This document shows, piece after piece, positions 58,882 through 64,000 of a stretch of 64,000 nt of DNA. The DNA lies in assembly GCF_008304605.1 (NCBI RefSeq), contig NZ_PIJY01000018.1:1-64000 (forward strand), given 5' to 3'. Under the pieces are notes generated by a model that searched no databases, was not told the origin of the DNA, and saw nothing but the letters and a program-made list of their open reading frames with translations. This DNA comes from Oceanobacillus polygoni. GTDB lineage: Bacteria; Bacillota; Bacilli; Bacillales; Amphibacillaceae. The translations under genes and the position numbers were made by a program. Numbering within the stretch: the first letter of the stretch is position 1; each line of letters starts with the position of its first letter.

Positions 58882-59586
58882 ATGTTGAAACTGAAAGACA
58901 AAACAGCAGTTGTAACTGGAGCAAGTAGTGGTATTGGAGCTGCAATCGCCAAGCAGTTAGCGATGGAAGGAGCAAATGTTGTTCTTGCAGCTCGAAGAAA
59001 GGACAAGCTCGAAGAAGTTGTAAAAGAAATAAACAGCTTAGGAAATGGGCAAGCATTAGCTATTACAACAGATGTTTCAAAGCAGGATCATATAGATGTG
59101 ATGGTAAACCATGCAGTAGAAACTTTTGGGAAGATTGATATTTATGTGAATAATGCAGGCTTGGTTGGAGACGGTATAGTAAGAAAAGAAAATGTGAAAG
59201 CATGGGATCAGATGATTGATGTAAATATTAAAGGTGTACTCTATGGTATTCATGCGGTTTTACCAAGTATGCTAGAAAGATCTACGGGTCATATTGTTAA
59301 TATTTCTTCTGTTTCCGGTCAAGAGGTAACAAAATCAACTACTGTTTATAGTGCTACTAAATATGCTGTACGTGCAATTTCAATGGGACTAGAAAAAGAA
59401 CTGGCAAGAACAGGAGTACGGGTAACGAATATTTCTCCTGGCATGGTTGAAACAGAGCGGAATATAGACCGATTACCAAATGAACGAAAGCCTCTACAGA
59501 CAGAGGATATAGCAAAAGCAGTTATCTATGCAGTGACGCAACCAGATTATGTAAATGTAAATGAAATCACGGTGAGACCAGTATAA
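58882..59586 (+). CDS. Short-chain dehydrogenase/reductase
   Basis: A 234-residue classical SDR, probably NADP-dependent (AARRK after beta-2). TGASSGIG (residues 12-19), NNAG (near 87), Ser in NISSVSG (near 137) and YSATK (near 152) form the cofactor and catalytic sites. The substrate is unknown; the family resembles the YdfG/serine dehydrogenase-like group. AAGGAGG precedes the ATG. Second gene of a unit with the membrane protein in front. Confidence 0.85.
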   Translation: MLKLKDKTAVVTGASSGIGAAIAKQLAMEGANVVLAARRKDKLEEVVKEINSLGNGQALAITTDVSKQDHIDVMVNHAVETFGKIDIYVNNAGLVGDGIVRKENVKAWDQMIDVNIKGVLYGIHAVLPSMLERSTGHIVNISSVSGQEVTKSTTVYSATKYAVRAISMGLEKELARTGVRVTNISPGMVETERNIDRLPNERKPLQTEDIAKAVIYAVTQPDYVNVNEITVRPV

Positions 59587-59721
59587 ATGGGATTGGAAAT
59601 AGTTTTTTTAAAGAAACGTTAAGGAATATTAGCCTATTTTAAAGAAATTTGGTATCATAGCTATGTATAAGACAAGTTATGAATGGCTTTAAGCGTCAGG
59701 AGATTTTGTAAAGTTAAATGA

Positions 59722-59737
59722 TTGAAAGCGCTTGTGC
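59722..59737 (+). promoter_or_regulatory. Possible cre half-match upstream of ndh
   Basis: TTGAAAGCGCTTGTGC fits the cre consensus in its first 13 positions but fails in the last three. It is 52 bases before the ndh ATG. Confidence 0.25.
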
Positions 59738-59789
59738 CGCTTGTGTTTTATGAATAATTTTAGTGAATGTAGAAGGGTGGAAAAGATGA

Positions 59790-60998
59790 ATGAGTAAACC
59801 AAAAATCGTTGTACTTGGAGCGGGATATGCCGGCCTTGTAGCAACAAGACGTCTATCTCAAAAACTATCGCCGGAAGAAGCGGAGATTGTTTTAATTAAC
59901 AAACATAACTATCACTATGAAAGTACATGGCTACATGAGGTTGCTGCAGGAACAATAAATCCAAACCAAGCTCGCTTCATGCTAACAGATGTAGTGAACC
60001 CGAAGAAAGTTCGGTTAATATACGATACCGTACAGGAAGTTAAAAAAGACGAAAAGCGTGTTGTATTGGAAAACAGTGAGGTATCCTACGACTACTTAAT
60101 CGTCGCACTTGGATTTGTTACGAATACATTCGGCATTCCAGGAATGGAAGAGCATGCATTTTCTATAGAAGATATTGACTCAAGCCGTTTAATTGCAGAG
60201 CATATTGAATATCAATTTGCTAAATATGCAACGGATGAAAATGCTAGTGATGATAGCCTAACAATCCTAGTTGGTGGCGGTGGATTCACTGGAATCGAAT
60301 TCGTAGGTGAATTAGCTGAAAAAGTACCACAGCTTTGCAAGAAATACGATATTGATCGTAGTAAAGCTCGCATCATTAATGTGGAAGCAGCACCATCTAT
60401 TCTTCCTGTATTTGACGAAGATCTTGTTACATATGCGAAAAAGTCGCTTGAAGATCGTGGCGTAGAATTTAGAATTGGAACTCCAATTAAAGAATGTACA
60501 GAAGAAGGGTTCATCGTTGGTGACGATAAAGAGTTAATTAAAGCTGGAACTGTTGTGTGGACAGGCGGTGTTACTGGAAACCCTGTACTAGCAAAATCAG
60601 GTTTTGAAATGTTTAAAGGTAAAGTAAACGTGGATGCTGATTTACGAGTTCCTGGTGAAGAAGATATCTTTATTCTTGGTGACTGTTCTTGGACAATGGA
60701 TAAAGAGTCTGGTAGACCATACCCACCAACAGGTCAATTAGCTACACAAGAAGGGGCAGCAGCTGCTGATAATATTATTGCATTATTACGCAATGAGCCT
60801 TTAAAAGATTTCGTATTCTCTAATAAAGGGACGGTTGCATCCTTAGGTCTAAGTGATGGAATCGGAAATGTTCTTGATGGTACGAAGTTAAGAGGTAAAG
60901 CAGCAGCAGCAATGAAAAAAGTTGTTGATGACCGTTCACTATTCATGGTGGGTGGAGCAAAAACAGTACTCAAAAAAGGTAAATTCCGTCTGTTCTAA
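59790..60998 (+). CDS. ndh: Type II NADH dehydrogenase (NDH-2)
   Basis: A 402-residue single-subunit respiratory enzyme that passes electrons from NADH to menaquinone without pumping protons. The FAD site is VVLGAGYAGLVATRRL (residues 6-21), the NADH site VGGGGFTGIEFVGELAE (near 161), and the FAD-closing motif IFILGDCSWTMD (near 291). The C-terminal helix that binds the membrane is present. It is of the Ndh/YumB type of Firmicutes. The ATG has AAGGGTGG upstream. Confidence 0.92.
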   Translation: MSKPKIVVLGAGYAGLVATRRLSQKLSPEEAEIVLINKHNYHYESTWLHEVAAGTINPNQARFMLTDVVNPKKVRLIYDTVQEVKKDEKRVVLENSEVSYDYLIVALGFVTNTFGIPGMEEHAFSIEDIDSSRLIAEHIEYQFAKYATDENASDDSLTILVGGGGFTGIEFVGELAEKVPQLCKKYDIDRSKARIINVEAAPSILPVFDEDLVTYAKKSLEDRGVEFRIGTPIKECTEEGFIVGDDKELIKAGTVVWTGGVTGNPVLAKSGFEMFKGKVNVDADLRVPGEEDIFILGDCSWTMDKESGRPYPPTGQLATQEGAAAADNIIALLRNEPLKDFVFSNKGTVASLGLSDGIGNVLDGTKLRGKAAAAMKKVVDDRSLFMVGGAKTVLKKGKFRLF

Positions 60999-61040
60999 GC
61001 AATTTTAATAAAATAAGCACAAATCTGGGAGGTAGTTTCA

Positions 61041-61139
61041 ATGAAAAAGCCATTATGCGGGTTATTGCTTGTATTGCTATCCTTTGTCGGATATCGAATT
61101 GCGAGTGACTATTTAGAAGATAATCGAGAATTTAGGTAA
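61041..61139 (+). CDS. 32-residue membrane peptide
   Basis: ATG, 31 further codons and TAA, with GGGAGG eight bases ahead. The peptide has a single hydrophobic segment (LCGLLLVLLSFVGY) and a charged C-terminus (YLEDNREFR). It begins 42 bases after ndh and ends five bases before a terminator, so it is probably the last gene of the ndh transcript. No family recognised. Confidence 0.55.
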   Translation: MKKPLCGLLLVLLSFVGYRIASDYLEDNREFR

Positions 61140-61144
61140 GCGAG

Positions 61145-61180
61145 AAAGACCATCCAAATAATTTTTTGGGTGGTCTTTTC
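61145..61180 (+). terminator. Terminator of the ndh unit
   Basis: AAAGACCATCC pairs with GGGTGGTCTTT, followed by T-rich sequence. Confidence 0.85.
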
Positions 61181-61322
61181 TTTATGTTTCGAAACAGCAC
61201 AATAGAAGGAAACTATGGATTAATGTGCAATGATTCGCTAATTCACCTTCGCGAAATTGGAATAGCTCCTAAAAGAATGAATTTATTCATTTGGATTCAT
61301 ACTAACAGTGGGAGGTGTTGTT

Positions 61323-62192
61323 TTGCGCTTTTTTTTATGTGCTTTGTTACTAATAGGCACTCCACTTCATGCCCAAGCTAGTTCTGTTCAATTGAATAAC
61401 AAGGAGATTACTTTAAAAAAAGTTGAAATTGAACAATATGGTTTAGATGTCATTGATGCTTCCTTTATCGATGATAATAAGTTAAACAAGCTTATGGACA
61501 GTCTGGAAGCGGAAATTTATCAAGAACCTCAGAATGCATTTTATCAAAAAGATGGAGGAATTAGTGCAGAAAAGCTTGGAGTCACATTGGACAGGGATAA
61601 ATTCGAGTATTTATTCAGGAAATTATATTATAGTGATAAAGACGGAAAACTTCATGTACCCGTAAATCCAGTTTACCCTGAGGTTGATGTTGGCTTGCTC
61701 AAAGAAATTAGCTCGAAAGTACTCGGAGGTTATACGACGTACTATAACCCGCGTAATTCAGAACGATCGGATAATATTGCCCTGGCAGCAGAGGCAGTCA
61801 ATAATACGGTTATTTTTCCAGGAGATACATTTTCGTTTAATCAAGTAGTTGGAGAAAGAACAGTAGGGAGAGGCTATAAAAAAGCGCCTGTGATTGTAAA
61901 AGGAGAGTTGGCAGAAGATATTGGTGGCGGGATTTGTCAAGTATCATCAACGCTCTTTAATGCCGTTGACCTAAAAGGGATTCAAATTATGGAAAGATAT
62001 GCACATAGTAGACGTGTTCCATATGTACCACCAGGAAGGGATGCGACTGTTAGTTGGTGGGGGCCAGATTTTGTTTTTAAAAATTTATATAATGAGCCAA
62101 TTTTAATCCGAGCTAGTTCTAAAAATGGAAAAATGATTGTCTCGATTTACTCTTCGGAAACTGTTGAATACTTTAATGGAAGAGTGGATTAA
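61323..62192 (+). CDS. Exported VanW-family protein
   Basis: A VanW-family protein of about 289 residues, exported by a signal peptide (MRFFLCALLLIG, cleavage after AQA). The VanW domain (about 125-270) shows GGYTTYYN, FPGDTFSFNQVVGERT, DIGGGICQVSSTLFNA and the ending WWGPDFVFKNLYN. Function is not established; it was named from vancomycin clusters, but no van genes are near. The TTG start is chosen because GGAGGTG lies six bases ahead and the resulting signal peptide is normal; a GTG 15 bases earlier overlaps that site. Confidence 0.82.
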   Translation: MRFFLCALLLIGTPLHAQASSVQLNNKEITLKKVEIEQYGLDVIDASFIDDNKLNKLMDSLEAEIYQEPQNAFYQKDGGISAEKLGVTLDRDKFEYLFRKLYYSDKDGKLHVPVNPVYPEVDVGLLKEISSKVLGGYTTYYNPRNSERSDNIALAAEAVNNTVIFPGDTFSFNQVVGERTVGRGYKKAPVIVKGELAEDIGGGICQVSSTLFNAVDLKGIQIMERYAHSRRVPYVPPGRDATVSWWGPDFVFKNLYNEPILIRASSKNGKMIVSIYSSETVEYFNGRVD

Positions 62193-62277
62193 TCTGGTCG
62201 AATTGTCGACTAAGCCTAAGGTGCATTGATTGTTTTGTACAACTAGCCGATGACTAGCTTGAAAAGCGTATAAAATT

Positions 62278-62315
62278 AAAAGCACAAGTGACTTGCATAA
62301 GTTACTTGTGCTTTA
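62278..62315. terminator. Bidirectional terminator between VanW and YceI genes
   Basis: AAAGCACAAGTGACTT and AAGTTACTTGTGCTTT form a long stem (one G-U pair) between convergent genes. Confidence 0.88.
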
Positions 62316-62320
62316 AGCTG

Positions 62321-62857
62321 TTACCCTTGTTTGTGAAGTTCAAGTTCGAAGTGGATTTTAACATCTTCGCCAACGAGTACGCCACCAGTTTCAACTGCTG
62401 CGTTCCACGTAAGACCGAATTCTTTACGGTTTATTGTTGTTGTACCACTGAAACCAGCTACTGTTGCTCCGCCCATTGGATCTTTACTTTGTCCTTCAAA
62501 CGTTACGTCAAGTGTAGCAGGTTTTGTAGTTCCACGAATTGTTAAATCACCAACAACATCATATTGATTAGAAGCTGTTTTCTTAATGTCTGTTGCAATA
62601 AAAGTCATGTTCGGATGGTTTTCAGCATCAAAGAAATCTGCTGAACGTAAATGATTGTCACGATCTTCATTTCGTGTGTTAATACTATTTGTATCAATTG
62701 TTACTTCAATTTTTGCATCTGTCATATCCTCAACATCTGCTTCAATTACTGCATCAAATTTATCAAATGTCCCTTTTGCTTTTGAAATCATCATATGCTT
62801 TACTGAGAAACCAACCTCACTGTGAACTTGGTCAACGGTCCAAACTGTTTTTGCCAT
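62321..62857 (-). CDS. YceI-family lipocalin-like protein
   Basis: A 178-residue protein of the YceI family, a lipocalin-like barrel that binds polyisoprenoids in some members. It opens WTVDQVHSEVGFSVKHMMIS and has SADFFDAENHPNMTF near residue 73 and FGLTWNAAVETGGVLVGEDV near the end. No signal peptide, so it is cytoplasmic, as in many Firmicutes. GGAGGTAG precedes the ATG and a near-perfect SigA promoter lies upstream. Confidence 0.9.
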   Translation of the reverse strand: MAKTVWTVDQVHSEVGFSVKHMMISKAKGTFDKFDAVIEADVEDMTDAKIEVTIDTNSINTRNEDRDNHLRSADFFDAENHPNMTFIATDIKKTASNQYDVVGDLTIRGTTKPATLDVTFEGQSKDPMGGATVAGFSGTTTINRKEFGLTWNAAVETGGVLVGEDVKIHFELELHKQG

Positions 62858-62898
62858 ATTTAACTACCTCCAATTATTATAATTACTTTATGTCACTA

Positions 62899-62927
62899 AG
62901 TATATAATCATAATTAACCATTGTCAA
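62899..62927 (-). promoter_or_regulatory. SigA promoter of the YceI gene
   Basis: On the minus strand TTGACA, 17 bases, TATACT. An inverted repeat (arms TTAATTA and TAATTAA, 62934-62956) sits just upstream of the -35 and may bind a regulator. Confidence 0.8.
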
Positions 62928-63163
62928 CTGCTTTTAATTAAAAATATATTAATTAAAACTAAATTAACATTTCTTATGTGTTATGTTCCCAGTCGAATAG
63001 ACGATAAAACTTTTTAAGTATTTTTTTGTTGTTTTATCTTAAATCATAGGTGCGTAAAAAATTTAGAATCTAATAATTTCCAAATTTCGTGATTATCATC
63101 TGAAATTTCGTTATAATATGAAGATAGGGTAAAGGATAAATTATCAAATGAAGGGGAGATTTT

Positions 63164-64000
63164 ATGCAATTGACTTTAAACCCAAGATGGGACTTGGATA
63201 CACTATTTCCGGGAGGAAGCGAATCAGAACAATTTCGAGCATTCGTTGATTATATAAAGGAAGAAATGAAGAAGCTTTCCGTGATGGTCGAGCAATTTGA
63301 GCCACAAGAAGAAAATTATGAATCTGAATTCGTACAAATTGTACATAAATTAGAAACGACAATAAAAAAGCTTCGCGAGGCGTCCGCATTTGTAAGCTGT
63401 TTGAGCGCTCAAAACGTGAAGGATGAAAAAGCAGATATTTTGGTTGGGCAGCGAAGTGCTTTATCTGCAAAGATGGGAACAATTACGACGAAATTTGAAC
63501 AGAAGTTAATTAAAATTGATGAATCAAAATGGAAAGCATTATTGCAACTACCTGACATTAGGGATATTGCATTTGTTTTAAACGAAAACAGAACAGAGGC
63601 GAAAGAAAAACTTTCTGAGTCACAAGAGGTACTAATTAATGACCTTGCGGTAGATGGCTATCATGCATGGAATCAAATGTATGGTGCAATCGTAGGGAAC
63701 ATGACCGTTGAAATTGAAGAAGAAGGTGAGCGTAAGCAGTATTCTGTAGGGCAAGCGTCAAACAAATTAACAACTCCCAATCGCGAGATACGCAAACATG
63801 TTTTTGAGCAGTTAAGCAAGGCGTGGGAGGAACAATCCACATTGTTTAGTCAAACGTTAAACCACCTAGCAGGTTTTCGAATAGAGACCTATAAACATCG
63901 TGGATGGGAGCATGTTTTAAAGGAACCATTAGCAATGAACCGAATGAAAAAAGAAACATTGGATGCAATGTGGACTGCAATTACAAACAATAAAAAGCAC
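63164..64000 (+). CDS. M3-family oligoendopeptidase, N-terminal part (cut by window edge)
   Basis: The first 279 residues of a PepF/M3-type oligoendopeptidase, a cytoplasmic zinc peptidase of about 590 residues. The frame is open to the window end, and the HEXXH motif lies beyond it. The opening LNPRWDLDTLFPGGSES and the helical N-lobe (ELSESQEVLINDLAVDGYHAWNQMYG-like segment near residue 150) are typical of the M3B clade. GGGGAG precedes the ATG. A TATAAT box (63112-63117) is about 45 bases upstream with a weak -35. Confidence 0.85.
   Translation, partial: MQLTLNPRWDLDTLFPGGSESEQFRAFVDYIKEEMKKLSVMVEQFEPQEENYESEFVQIVHKLETTIKKLREASAFVSCLSAQNVKDEKADILVGQRSALSAKMGTITTKFEQKLIKIDESKWKALLQLPDIRDIAFVLNENRTEAKEKLSESQEVLINDLAVDGYHAWNQMYGAIVGNMTVEIEEEGERKQYSVGQASNKLTTPNREIRKHVFEQLSKAWEEQSTLFSQTLNHLAGFRIETYKHRGWEHVLKEPLAMNRMKKETLDAMWTAITNNKKH

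Noticed and set aside
61166-61381. 71-codon plus frame overlapping the VanW start
   Set aside because: No ribosome site, and it lies across a terminator and the VanW ribosome site in another frame.
1-64000. Search for CRISPR arrays, tRNA or rRNA genes, insertion sequences and prophage genes
   Set aside because: No regularly spaced repeats, cloverleaf sequences, transposases or phage structural genes were seen on either strand by reading.

Overview
The window is chromosomal DNA of a low-GC, endospore-forming Firmicute of the family Bacillaceae. The gene content fits the halotolerant Oceanobacillus/Virgibacillus group best, but the genus is an inference. The support comes from AGGAGG-type ribosome sites with many GTG/TTG starts, a SAM (S-box) riboswitch, a SigW-type promoter ahead of a yuaF-floT pair, a YjcZ-type sporulation peptide, a spore-protease-site peptide, and several promoters of the mother-cell SigE/SigK type. 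No rRNA, tRNA, CRISPR array, insertion sequence or prophage was seen. Most genes end in clear intrinsic terminators.

Region 1 (1-18.3 kb) is ordinary metabolism and envelope. It holds the end of xylose isomerase, a xyloside symporter and aldose 1-epimerase, then a lipoprotein serpin, a CcpA-type HMG-CoA lyase unit, an XRE-cupin regulator, a D,D-carboxypeptidase, a beta-barrel protein, a VOC protein, an AbgT transporter with an OsmC protein, flotillin with its NfeD partner, an ABC-2 exporter, and a serine hydrolase gene preceded by a nine-codon leader peptide and a hairpin that covers its ribosome site.

Region 2 (18.3-42.3 kb) is the striking part and looks like a spore-surface glycoprotein locus. 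It contains two exosporium/coat-like proteins whose modules are in opposite order, two copies of an unrecognised two-gene cassette, and a Cys-rich beta protein. It also holds three paralogous GT-B-like transferases with an unrecognised N-terminal domain, a fourth transferase of the surface-carbohydrate type, and a methyltransferase. A full set of six candidate pseudaminic acid genes (pseB, C, F, G, H, I roles) is present together with an extra NAD-dependent epimerase. A minus-strand operon carries a coiled-coil protein, a JAMM metalloprotease and a 48-residue Cys-Cys peptide. SigK-like promoters precede several units. The simplest reading is that the mother cell makes CMP-pseudaminic acid (or a close relative) and other sugars, and the transferases place them on spore-surface proteins. 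A possible H-type RNA pseudoknot lies near the right edge, and a sigma-70-family factor flanks the locus.

Region 3 (42.4-64 kb) is again housekeeping: RocB-like peptidase, secreted esterase, a decayed flavodoxin gene, TatA, a PAS-GGDEF-EAL protein, a lipoprotein cyclophilin, a YjcZ peptide, a PBP4-type peptidase, the metI-metC operon under a SAM riboswitch, a short SASP-like peptide, topoisomerase III behind a consensus LexA/DinR box, a short-chain dehydrogenase, type II NADH dehydrogenase, a VanW protein, a YceI protein and the start of an M3 oligoendopeptidase.
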